NCBI GenBank assembly: GCA_029204225.1
Contig: CM055097.1
Coordinates: 75,415,848-75,479,847, forward strand
DNA length: 64,000 nt
Reading direction: 5' to 3'
From: Diphasiastrum complanatum
Lineage: Eukaryota; Streptophyta; Lycopodiopsida; Lycopodiales; Lycopodiaceae
Shown here: positions 44,967 through 54,192 of the stretch, piece by piece
How the letters are laid out: every line of letters starts with the position of its first letter
Position numbering within the stretch: position 1 is the first letter of the stretch
Program-made: the position numbers and the translations under genes
Notes under the pieces: model-generated
The model's input: only the letters and a program-made list of their open reading frames with translations
Database searches by the model: none
What the model was told of the DNA's origin: nothing

Positions 44967-45430
44967 CTATCGAGGTTGAATCATCACTGGAGGAACAACC
45001 TGTAGTTGAGTTTTGCTGGGTGCAAGTGTAGGGGCTTGGCGTTGGGTTTGTGTCCGAGTCAAGACCCAAACAGGATGTGTTTCGATTGGTAACGTTTTTA
45101 CTTGCACTGAATAGACAGGAGCGGCTGGCTTAGATCGGGATGGTTTGAAACGCTTGATGAGAGCGTCCTTGAGGGTGGTCGAAGAAGCAAGATCAGGAGC
45201 TTCGAGATTCAAGTACCACTCCTTGGCGGTGCCATAGCGTACCATGGAAAATAGACGAAGCTTTTCAGTTTCAGAGGTATCTCCATAAAAACGGCATGCA
45301 TTATCAAGGTCTTGGAGAAATCGGAATGGGTCAGATTCACCATCGTACTTTGGTGCATCGATACGTGGAATTCCTCGTTCTAGTCGTGGAGGAGTTGGAT
45401 TAGAATATTCAGCACAATCACGAGACATGA
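44967..45430 (-). pseudogene. Gypsy-K gag
   Basis: The minus-strand frame contains PKYDGESDPFRFLQDLDNAC, then EKLRLFSMVRYGTAKEWYLN and LIKRFKPS, the Retrotrans_gag fold typical of Ty3/gypsy and related elements. The likely start is MSRDCAEYS at 45428; the frame extends further upstream (to 45569) without clear gag similarity. After the gag domain the frame runs into a Pro/Thr/Gln linker and ends at 44967, without a zinc knuckle. About 270 unassigned bases separate it from the protease. Confidence 0.82.
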
Positions 45431-46266
45431 TGTAGAATATAGATGAGCAGGATAGTACTATACTTGGTAAAAGGACAGTTTGCTTGCATAATGAATATTG
45501 TAGGACAAAAACTGGTCTTTCTGATCGTAATAGAATTCGCGGACATGCTGAGAAAACATGGAAAGACAAATAAATCTAACTGTAATACTCGCGAATTCTG
45601 AAAAGGAGTTTTGAATGTCTAAATAGTGATTTTTTTAGATTTTCTGAAAAAAAAATTGGAGTTTTAGAATTCGCGGATAGGACAGGGAAATCGTGCTCTT
45701 TAAGAACAAATTCTTAGGCTAGATGGCGAATTCTAACCGAGAGGTTTGACTGGCAGATAGGAAATATGGAAAAAAATGTGATGTTTTGACAGTAAACGAG
45801 CAAAGTCTTTGAGATAGAATTCGCGAGCTGCTGGAGGACTGATCTTAATGAGATTTAGTCTCAGTGAAGCTGTTGAATTCTAGGATAAAGATTTGGGTGA
45901 GAAATAAGGGATTTTGACAGTATATCAGACTGTTTTCTCAAAATCTGATCGTTGTTAGAATTCTGGAGGTGATAAAATGAAAGATCAGGGTCTGTTAAGG
46001 CTGCAGATAGGCTGACAAATTCTGATATACCTTTTTGGTTGTGAAAAAGATCACTTGGGTCACTTCTTTTGAAGAAAACGCCCAAATTGACTCTTTTGTT
46101 GCTTCCCCCCGGTTGAAGAAGTTGCTCCGCAGCTCGTGTAGGACTGGAGAGACGACGCGTGCTATTTGTTGGTAGATAGAGACAAGCACAGAAGCAAACA
46201 TACAACACGGAAGTAAAAAAAACAAAAAGAAAAAGCAGAAGAAGCTAGGTAGAAAATACTTAAAAA
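45431..46266 (-). other. Gypsy-K 5' leader
   Basis: The interval between primer binding site and gag on the minus strand. It is AT-rich, with recurrent gaattcgcg / agaattcg phrases (45593, 45661, 45720, 45820). It has no recognised domain; open frames at 45861-46282 are likely chance. Confidence 0.5.
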
Positions 46267-46282
46267 TCGGCAACGACGCCAA
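46267..46282 (-). other. Primer binding site of gypsy-K
   Basis: The minus strand reads TTGGCGTCGTTGCCGA directly after the LTR end CCAACA. It resembles the TGGCGCCGTTGCCGGGGA site often seen in plant Ty3/gypsy elements (Asp-tRNA type), with substitutions. Confidence 0.75.
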
Positions 46283-46971
46283 TGTTGGAAGTATTTCTAG
46301 TTTGTGCGATGACTAGATCTACTTACGGGTGTAGTATAGGGATGTAGAGATTCGTCCAATTTTTAAGTTTCTACAACAAGCTTCAACGGAGATATGAAAG
46401 AATCAATAGGAATGAGAGCACTAAGGCTTACCCAACTAGTGCCCGAAACGGAAAGAAAGTTAATTAGTAACAACAACAAAAATGCTTGCTAAGGCAAACT
46501 CAACTAGCAAGATTGCTAAATCCTACTTAACACCCAAAGGGAGATAATAAGAATTGCGGCTAAACTAAGCAATAAACAAATAAAACCATCCCACAATTAA
46601 AGGCCAATGAAAGGAGGCAAGAGGAGGCCCGAGCACCTTCTCTCAAGCTATGCACCTTCCAGTGGGAACACAAACAAATAGAATGATAATCTCAATAGAG
46701 AGGAATTTAGCATAATCTCAGAGTGTTGTTTACAATGCAAATACCTCTCCTTTTATGGCAAGGAGGATCTTCCATACGTGTCTACTAACTTATGGGACTA
46801 ATCTGTTTCTAGCCTTTCTAGAACTTCTAACTTAGGATTTAGAACTTCAAATTTCTTAACTTAGAAAAACTTAAGATAAAATATTTCTAATCTTAAGTTT
46901 CCTAAGTCTAAGTTCTAAATCTAAATTTAAGCTTTTTTATTATTATTTAAGCTTCTACTCATAGACTTACA
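46283..46971 (-). repeat. 5' LTR of gypsy-K
   Basis: About 689 bp from TGTAAG (46971, minus strand) to CCAACA (46283). A minus-strand TATA-like cataaaagga lies near 46755. The LTR sits inside the RNase H region of copia-E, and the phrases at its high end (actcatagacttacaaaac against cttacaaaacacatgcca) are partly repeated 50 bases downstream. Confidence 0.72.
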
Positions 46972-47412
46972 AAACACATGCCATGGTTGAAGTTTATTGA
47001 CAAATACTCATACGTGGTCTTACAAAACACATGCCACGGGAGTTTTTTCTTTTTTTCTTCTGTGTTAGCACAGTTGCTAATAGTTTTTCAATCAATTAAT
47101 GAAGTATTTTGGTTGAGAAATTTAATGTCAGATATTAATATGTATCAGTACAGTAGCCCTACAATTTTATTTTGTGATAATTAGAGTGCTATAGCCTTAT
47201 CGGCCAACCCTAGATTTCACTCTAGGAGTAAGCATATTGAAATTAGATATCACTACATCAGGGGCAAGGTTTTCAACAAGGCGGTGAGCTTAACGTACTC
47301 CAAAATGCAGGACATGGTTGTAGATATATTCACGAAAGCATTAAGTGTTAATGCAACAACAAATTTTGTGCATTACTCGGTCTGAAAATCAAGGCATTCA
47401 CGGATCCAGATT
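46972..47412 (+). pseudogene. Copia-E RNase H fragment
   Basis: Frames read LLIVFQSINEVFWLRNLMSD, then SPTILFCDN, a stop, SAIALSANPRFHSRSKHIEI, YHYIRGKVFNKAVSL, and DMVVDIFTKALS. These match the copia RNase H C-terminal half (EA..LR..L......PT.L.CDN.SAI.L..NP.FH.R.KHI), with a stop in place of Gln after CDN. The protein's N-terminal side is cut by the gypsy-K LTR. It is directly followed by a polypurine tract and LTR-E, so this is the 3' end of the LTR-E element. Confidence 0.85.
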
Positions 47413-47421
47413 AAGGGGGCG
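47413..47421 (+). other. Polypurine tract before LTR-E
   Basis: AAGGGGGCG immediately before TGTTGG, the usual plus-strand primer site adjoining the 3' LTR of copia elements. It fixes the LTR-E start. Confidence 0.85.
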
Positions 47422-47568
47422 TGTTGGATTTATCTCCTCTACTCTCCAAAATCCCATTTTAATCTGCCTCCATTCATGCTGCATTTTTATTCACGTTGTC
47501 GCACAGTCTGCATATTTACATGTAAATTCTCACAGACGAAGAAAAGGCAAAAAACGCGACACTATGTA
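47422..47568 (+). repeat. LTR-E copy 2 (truncated 3' LTR)
   Basis: Begins TGTTGGATTTATCTCC and matches 9716-9865 for about 150 bp up to acgcgacactatg, where the TRIM-like sequence takes over. Confidence 0.88.
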
Positions 47569-47569
47569 T

Positions 47570-47972
47570 GCACCCGCGCCACATCGTCTACTGGACTGCT
47601 CTCCGCTGCCGACAAAACTCTAAGTCGGTATTAGAGCAAGTGTTTTGGTCCTGAACGAGCAAGTGCGGGATTCTTTTGCCCTGTGCTCGCTTGAGTGGGG
47701 GTGTTGGAGGATGCAAGCTACGCACAAAGCGGCTGCATCCGAAAAGGCACCAAAAAGAGAGTGCATTCGGCCTATAAGCAAATGGAGACTATAACATAAT
47801 TCACATATAAGCTCATTGTAGACAATGTATTCTTGTCCCCTGGTACAAGCCCTTTTGGGATCAAAGGGGAATGATGGCGGGTGGCTAGGCGGTGGGGATG
47901 GAATCCAGCACGCGGCCCGCAGGTGCGCATGACGCGCCACATCGTCTACTAGACCGCTCTCCACTGTTGACA
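47570..47972 (+). mobile_element. TRIM-like miniature LTR element, plus copy
   Basis: A truncated 5' LTR end (47570-47614) is followed by an internal region of only 87 bases (47615-47701) containing a Met-type primer site, tcggtattagagc, and a polypurine tract, gagtggggg. A complete 271 bp LTR follows (47702-47972, TGTTGGAGGATGC to TTGACA). This is the layout of terminal-repeat retrotransposons in miniature. The primer site begins about ten bases after the LTR end, which is unusual. No coding capacity, so movement would need enzymes in trans. Confidence 0.78.
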
Positions 47973-47986
47973 AAACTCTGAGTTCG

Positions 47987-48098
47987 TGTTGGAGGATTCA
48001 AGCTACGCACAAAGCAGCTGCGTCCGAAAAGGCCCCAGAAAGACAGTGCATTGGTCCCATAAGCAAATGAAGACTATAACAGAACCCACATATAAGCT
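47987..48098 (+). repeat. Extra partial TRIM LTR, tandem
   Basis: Starts TGTTGGAGGATTC 14 bases after the complete plus LTR and runs to cacatataagct, where it stops mid-LTR. It is about 110 bp of the 271 bp LTR. Confidence 0.85.
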
Positions 48099-48107
48099 GT
48101 AGAATCA

Positions 48108-48527
48108 CCACTCTCTTTTTGGTGCCTTTTTGGACGCAGCTGCTTTGTGCGTAGCTTGCATCCTACAACACCCCCACTCAAGCGAGCACAGGGCGAAAGA
48201 AACCCCCACTTGCTCATTCAGGACCAAAATGCTTGCTCTGATATCGACTTTGAGTTTTGTCGGCAGCAGATAGCGGTCCAGTAGACGATGTGGCACTTCG
48301 TGCGCACATGCGGGTCGCGTGCGTGATCTCATCCCCACCGCCTAGCCACCACCATCATTTCTCTTTGACCCCAAAAGGGCTGGTACTAGGGGACAAGGGT
48401 ACATTGTCTACAATGAGCTTATATGTGAGTTCTGTTATAGTGTCCATTTGCTTATGGGACGAATGCACTCTCTTTTTGGTGCCTTTTCGGATGCTGCCGC
48501 TTTGTCCGTAGCTTGCATCCTCCAACA
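48108..48527 (-). mobile_element. TRIM-like miniature LTR element, minus copy
   Basis: The mirror of the plus copy. On the minus strand a complete 270 bp 5' LTR (48527 down to 48258) is followed by the same 87-base internal region (48257-48171), with tcgatatcagagc primer site and gagtggggg tract, then the first ~63 bases of a 3' LTR (48170-48108). LTR and internal lengths match the plus copy. The primer site here is closer to the Met consensus (TATCAGAGC). Confidence 0.8.
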
Positions 48528-48530
48528 GCT

Positions 48531-48709
48531 CCATCAAGATGGGACTGGATTTTCCTTGTGAATCCATGAGGAAGATTAGTCTAAGTGATTGGAAAAACTG
48601 TTAGTGACTTAAGTATGAAAATTTGGCGTCGAGTTACAGAACAAGAAGACAATTACTCTATCGGCTAGTAGAGTCTTGTATTGTGGAAGCTTATCAGACT
48701 ACAAAAATA
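48531..48709 (-). other. LTR-J internal leader, copy 2
   Basis: Sequence downstream (minus strand) of the LTR-J primer site, without coding motifs, ended by the TRIM-like element. Confidence 0.5.
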
Positions 48710-48721
48710 GCTCTGATACCA
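48710..48721 (-). other. Primer binding site after LTR-J copy 2
   Basis: The minus strand reads TGGTATCAGAGC, a perfect initiator Met-tRNA complement, right after the LTR end CCAACA. Confidence 0.92.
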
Positions 48722-49095
48722 TGTTGGAGAAAGAGGGTGTGTTGTGAAAGATTTTAGATCCTTACGATCCAATCTACTTGAACGATCTTTGGTTAGAAAG
48801 AGAAATACACTACGAATTTCACCAATTTAGAAAAATCAGCATCTACACACGATTTGAGATCCAAACACTAATAGAACTTGATCAAACTTGAATGAAATGA
48901 TTATGTATTGTTGTTGTCCGTACAAAACCAGCAAGCTACTGTATTTCACACGTGTGGATCCAAAAATAGCAAATATAGATCATTCTACACATAGAATTGC
49001 AAGCAATCACCAAGATAGTGCACCAATGGATGTCAAAACCCAAGAGAACCATGTATAAGCATGAAATGAGATAGAGAAGAGAGAAATCACGTGTC
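48722..49095 (-). repeat. LTR-J copy 2 (5' truncated)
   Basis: Reverse complement of about 43160-43472, plus the true 3' end (48722-48757) that copy 1 lacks. It contains an extra segment with tttcacacgtgtggatcc, absent from copy 1. Its U3 part is replaced at about 49095 by LTR-E copy 3. Confidence 0.85.
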
Positions 49096-49099
49096 GCAT

Positions 49100-49258
49100 G
49101 CGAGAATTTACTTGTATATATGCAGACAGTCGCGTTTTATTTGTCTGTCTTATTTTACATGTAAATATGCAAACTGTGCGACAACATGAGTAAAAATGCA
49201 GCATGAGTGGAGGCTAATTAAAATAGGATTTAGGAGAGTAGAGGAGATAAATCCAACA
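49100..49258 (-). repeat. LTR-E copy 3 (5' part)
   Basis: The minus-strand start TGTTGGATTTATCTCC is at 49258. About 155 bp match copies 1 and 2 before the break into LTR-J. A third, independent insertion or rearranged copy. Confidence 0.85.
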
Positions 49259-49289
49259 GCCAGAGGTATGATATTTTTCTTAATCTTGA

Positions 49290-49862
49290 AAAATGTTAGA
49301 TATGGGTCACCCACGACGTTGTACTTGGTCACATTGTATCGCTCAATGGGATTGCCACCGACCTAGAGAAGATCAAAGTCATTGTCAAGAGGCTAGAACC
49401 TAAAACAGTCCGAGACACTTATTGTTTTATGGTTCACTACCGTTGCCATATTCGCGACTTTGCTAGTAAGGCACGATGGATATACAAAGTGATCGTAAAT
49501 CCTAAGTGGACAGATGAACAGAGAAAGGCCTTCCAAGAACTTAAACACGCCTTGACTACTGCTCCTATCTTGCGAGCTCCAAATTACACGAAGGAGTTTC
49601 ACGTCCACTCTGATGCATCGAAGTTTGCCATCGGTGGAGTGCTAACTCAACCAGGAGAGTACAAGAAGGACTATCCAATTCGTTTCTTTAGTAGGCAATT
49701 AACGTATGCGGAGATGAACTACACCACAACCGAGAGGGAAGCATTGGCATATGATTTATGCCACCCAGAAGTTTTGACATTATCTTCTAGGCAAACCCTT
49801 TGTATTTTTCACAGATCATCAAACGTTACTGTACCTCGTGAACAAAACTTGCACAACAGGTA
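49290..49862 (+). pseudogene. Ty3/gypsy RT C-terminal and RNase H fragment
   Basis: Reads LGHIVSLNGIATDLEKIKVI in a first frame, then frame 49429-49863: KWTDEQRKAFQELKHALTTA, ILRAPNYTKEF, HVHSDASKFAIGGVLTQ, IRFFSRQLTYAEMNYTTTER. These are the RT thumb (LGH.VS..GI..D..K) and RNase H start (F.L.TDAS..A.G.VL.Q, YTTTERE) of chromovirus-like or related gypsy elements. The second conserved Asp of RNase H is followed by a frame break. Nothing further downstream is kept. It could be the missing 3' part of gypsy-K in inverted orientation, but no overlap exists to prove it. Confidence 0.82.
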
Positions 49863-49892
49863 GAATCACACGTTGGTTGTTATTACTACAAG

Positions 49893-50466
49893 AAAATCAA
49901 ATTTTGTATTATTGTGCGCAAGGGATTGTCATGTACTCTTAGTACATCCATGCTCATCAATGCATCAAAATATCCATTGTAAGCTTTGTAGGCCCAAAAG
50001 GAGCTATTAGCCTTAAGAACAAGGCGGTTTTCTCTTTAGGCCCTTCCAAGTAATAAATAAGGATAATAGGCCACTAAGGGACCAATGTAGGCTAAATAAT
50101 GCTTATTAAGGGTTAACTATCCTTCAAGATAGTTATGTTTAGTTAAGTAAGAGCATTGTCTATAACTAGGCAAGAGACATCATTTTGTGAATCTTTTGGC
50201 TCATTTGCAAGTGAGAGCTTCTAGCTTCCTTGTGAATGTGAGCCATAGGGACCTCCATTGCTAGGTCTCATGTGACCTACCTACATGAATCCATGCTTAT
50301 TTACATTGTTTGTACTCTTCTTTTCATTACTAATGTGATTCCATTGAGATCTCATTGTTTCTAGCTTTCTATGGGTATGCTATCTTGAATGCTTTGTATT
50401 TTTCTTGCTCTTAGCTTTACTTCATTGTTATTGCTATTTGTTTGAGATTTGGCACATGACATTACT
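49893..50466 (+). repeat. Probable LTR of gypsy-L
   Basis: About 570 bp directly upstream of a Met-type primer site. The left border (near tgtattattgtgcgc) is a guess; no second copy is in the window. The interval contains a tgtctataactagg block and a TC-poor, AT-rich U3-like part. It would be the 5' LTR of gypsy-L. Confidence 0.5.
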
Positions 50467-50478
50467 TGCTATCAGAGC
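50467..50478 (+). other. Primer binding site of gypsy-L
   Basis: TGCTATCAGAGC, one base off the Met-tRNA site. The phrase gctatcagagcatagaccc is typical after an LTR end. Confidence 0.75.
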
Positions 50479-51883
50479 ATAGACCCATGATTCATGATGA
50501 TTCTATGAGGATTCCATTAGATTTCATGAGTTTACTGTTTTTGTAGCTTTCTTTTTGCTGATTTTTAATTTTGAATTTTTCATTTATGTTCAGACAAATT
50601 TTTGACAGTCAATTTTATTTTTTATTTCTAATTTGATTCCATAGCTTTGTAGACTTTGTTTCAGCTTTAATTTGCACTATTTTTCAAGCCATTTGGATAA
50701 GAGATGCAAAAGTTATTGCACTTTTTTCCAAAAGCTATCAAAATAGGTGACTAGAATTTTGTCTTCACTTGATTTGAATTTTTCAGATCTGATCTGAGTT
50801 TTAATTTCTAGTTTCTTCCCATAGGATTTTAGAGCATTGTCTTACTTTGATCTGATCGATATGGCAGGTCATTTGGATTGGTATCGAAAAGCTTATGACA
50901 AATCTTGATTTGTAGCTCTAGTTTTGTTAGTTTTATTTCTTCAAAATTTTCCGTCCCGTTTCAGTTTTCAATTCTGAAGTTTAATGTCCTTTGTAATTTT
51001 TTTTTATTTCTTCAATTTGAACCTTAATATAAAATAAAAAACCAAACCTAATCCTACCTACCTACATCCCTAACCTACGCGACCTAATTCTCTCGCTTCC
51101 TCTCTCTCCTTCTTCACGCATTTCTTCATCATCCTCATTACATTCAGGCCAGAGTATCCTTCTTAGTTGACTGATCGAATTCTTCCAAATCAGAGAAAAA
51201 ACCAACACCGCCCTGCTGCGAAGTCGAATCTGAAAGACGCGGAGTATACATTAGACTCCAAACCAGAACAGGGACGAGCTGATTTGGAAAATCCAATCAG
51301 CTTAACGTGTGGCTACATCACGGACAGGAACGTTTCTCTGGCATTCTTTACACCTCTATTCTCAGAATTCAGCTGAAGCAAAATTCCAACGCTGGATTCC
51401 TGGTACCGGTTGCATGAACCCGATTGAACAGATTCCAAAAGACGCTCTGTTTGTCAGCATCAATCTCTCCTTCAAGGATCGGATCACAGGCAGGAAGATC
51501 TGAATCCTCCTCACGAAGCTCAACCATCCTCCGTCGGTTGACATCTCTCTCTCTCTCTACCGCGACTTCGGCTACCTCCATTCTCTCTCTACGAAGCCAT
51601 CGGTTGAGTTTTTCTCTCTCTATCTTCACGTATTACTCTCTCCGTCGGTTACCTCCCTTTTCTCTCTACGAGTGCATCTATTGAGTACGTCGGTGACCTA
51701 CGATTTTTTTTATTTTTCTACGAGCACAAAAATGTTTCATGGATTTCAAAAAATTATTGAATTTAATTTTAAAACTTTTATATTTAAGCTTGGAATTTAG
51801 TGAAGTAAAAACAAAAAATGTTTAGAAAGATAAGACAAATTCACCGAGACTATCCAAATTAATGCTGTAACACTTTAGAATGG
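50479..51883 (+). other. Gypsy-L leader
   Basis: About 1.4 kb between primer site and gag. AT-rich with several poly-T runs, then a CT-rich part (51545-51680, ctctctctctac and ctctctctacgaag). No recognised domain; open frames at 51167-51684 are low-complexity. Confidence 0.5.
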
Positions 51884-52776
51884 GTGGTAAAGGAAAACAG
51901 AGTGGATAAAAATAACCCACCTCAAAACAACTTGCCTACTGATGAAACAATGGAAGAACTGCAGGTTTCAAACCAGCAAGAAAACATACCAAGTAAACTG
52001 CAAGTTACTCAAGATCTGATAGTTACAATGTTGCAAGCAATGAAAAGAAATCGACTTGCTGATGAGGTGAAATGGGACAAATTGTTTGATAGCCTAGTAG
52101 ATAGGCAAGACAAACTAGCGGGAGCTGATCAGAGATCTAATGAGCCTTCTACATCGTTCCGAATACCATCTCCATCACAAAATGTAACATCTTCTCATGA
52201 TGTACGAAGAATTGACATGGACAAGGGAAAACAGGTATTACAGACTAATATTGAATACCCAGTCAAACTGATAGGGGCATGTCTGAACAACGAGTGCAAC
52301 ACTCCACGAGACCTTATGAACAACAGAACCACTTTGATACTCGGGAGTATAAGAATAAGATAACCATTCCAAAATTCAATGGTGACTTTAAGACCCTTGA
52401 CATTGAGGAGTGGTTGGATAAATTAGATGGTTACTTTACTCTGTTCAATAGAGATGACCGAGATAAAATCACTTTCGCTACGATCCACTTTGAAGAAGCA
52501 GCCTATGAGTGGTGGAAGCGGAGGGAGAATAGGTTATCAATGGAAGAATGTAATGCACGAACTAATTGGCCGTTATTCAAGAATGCTTGTATTGAGACCT
52601 TCAGAAGACCATTCCAAAATGATGACAACTGTAAAAGATGGACAAGGGTAGGTCAGAAGAGTTCAATACAAGAGTATAACTTCGATTTTTGGAGTCTAAC
52701 TCTTAAACCACCCACAATGTTTGATGCAGACGAAGGTATATACAAGGACTGCAGCCGGATATTGGAGCTGATATAG
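51884..52776 (+). pseudogene. Gypsy-L gag
   Basis: Two overlapping frames. 51884-52363 is an acidic, Gln/Asn-rich N-terminal part. 52279-52776 contains IPKFNGDFKTLDIEEWLDKL, FAAIHFEEAAYEWW-like spacing (here FATIHFEEAAYEWWKRREN) and NWPLFKNACIETFRRPFQND, the Retrotrans_gag core of Ty3/gypsy elements. Its frame ends in a stop at 52774-52776, after which shifted frames carry on towards the zinc knuckle. The capsid core is recognisable but the protein is broken. Confidence 0.82.
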
Positions 52777-53003
52777 CATCACGTTTTTGTACTGATCTCG
52801 ATCAAGCTATGCGGGTGGCTCTTAAAATTGAGCCTAAATATGCTGGTAGGTGGTCAACTAAATCATGAGCACCCAGATATGAAGTTAACGGATGAGAAAC
52901 TGAGCGGAATTCTGATATCCGTCGACATGATAAGGGAAGGAACACAATTATCCAGTACCCGATAGTTAAAGAAGCTGATAGGAGGAATAGTGGTAAGAAA
53001 CAA

Positions 53004-53294
53004 GTGAGCAACATGGAGGCCAAGCCAGAGGTGAAGATTGTTAGATCAAAAGCAAAGATAGATCGACTGCGGCAACAAGGCTTATGTTTCACTTGTAAGC
53101 AAAAATGGAAACCAGGGCATAAGTGTGACAAAGCTAAGTTTGTCGGGATTTCCCTGATTGTTGAAGATGACGAAGATGATAATAGCACTTTTTCAGAGAA
53201 TGTCATTGACACTCAGCCGCCGCAAAATGATGAAGGAAAGGAAGACACCTCATCTGATGAGGAATCACCAAACCATCAATCAGACCATGGATAG
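53004..53294 (+). pseudogene. Gypsy-L nucleocapsid region
   Basis: A 96-codon frame with RLRQQGLCFTCKQKWKPGHKC, a CX2C..GHKC gypsy knuckle, preceded by Lys-rich sequence. An acidic tail (VEDDEDDNS, EDTSSDEESP) follows and leads to the protease. A stop separates them. Confidence 0.82.
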
Positions 53295-53339
53295 CAGGAA
53301 AGATCCATTAGGAGGGATCAGGAAGTTGAACTATTTTAA

Positions 53340-53638
53340 ATGCTTTCAATGGATCCCATTCTAACAAAACCTTCCATGTGCAAGCGTTAATTAATGGAAG
53401 GAAAGTATTTTGCTTAATAGATAGTGGTAGTACGCATAACTTCTTTAATAGTAGGTCGTTACGAAGCTGTGGATTAGCATCTTTGGATCGTTGTGATAAG
53501 ATGAGAGTCCAGATTGCCAATGGAGTAACCATTCCTTGTAATAACATCACCCCAGTGGTGAAATTACACATGGAAGATTATACTCATAAAACGAGTTCCC
53601 ATATTGTGAAGTTGGGTCCAATTGATGTTATATACTAG
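53340..53638 (+). pseudogene. Gypsy-L aspartic protease
   Basis: Frame 53378-53638 reads INGRKVFCLIDSGSTHNFFN, the retropepsin motif with DSGSTHNF of gypsy elements, then MRVQIANG and LGPIDVIY. A stop at 53636-53638 ends it just before the expected GMDWL (here GWNG follows). RT and beyond are absent: similarity is lost at about 53700. Confidence 0.85.
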
Positions 53639-54192
53639 GGGTGGAATGGTTAAGACTTTGGGAAATGTAACAATCAACTTCGATCATTCTTCGACGAGCT
53701 CAGTTTGTAGGAGCGGCTGCTCCAAAGCTTCATGCATTACCTATTATTGGATCTATTTTAGTTAGTGATTTACATCAGACAGTTGGTTTTGAGTAATTAG
53801 TTTAATATTCAATTTCTGACTTAAATCGAGCAGTTGGTTTTAAGTAATTAGTTTTCTATTCTAAGTTTTACTTAGCTTTTAGGTAGCTTATTTCATTTTT
53901 GCCGTTCTATGGTATTTTATTTTAGATACTTTAATCTTTTTGCTTGATCATGGGTTTTCCCATCATTTTTAATAAAATCAAGATTATTCTCTTTTCAAGA
54001 ACTTTTAATTTTTAATCACAAGTTTCTATTCAGTCATGTATGAATTTTCTTGCCATGTTTTAAATGACCTTGCATCCTTCTCTTTAGATACTACAACAAC
54101 ATTCTCATTTTCAATGTTGTCTTTCACTTTGTTCGACTTTTTTATATAGACGTTACAAAATGTCACCGTTGATTGTCTAGCTAGCCTATCTA
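53639..54192. other. Unassigned interval with a short tandem duplication
   Basis: Holds two copies of cagttggttttgagtaatta (near 53777 and 53831) spaced by about 55 bases. Otherwise AT-rich without genes. Confidence 0.45.

Noticed and set aside
49290-49862. Endogenous pararetrovirus (caulimovirid) origin
   Set aside because: The RT/RNase H motifs are shared by Ty3/gypsy elements and caulimovirids, but no movement protein, coat protein or zinc-finger virion motif is seen and gypsy LTR structures are adjacent. Gypsy is the simpler reading.
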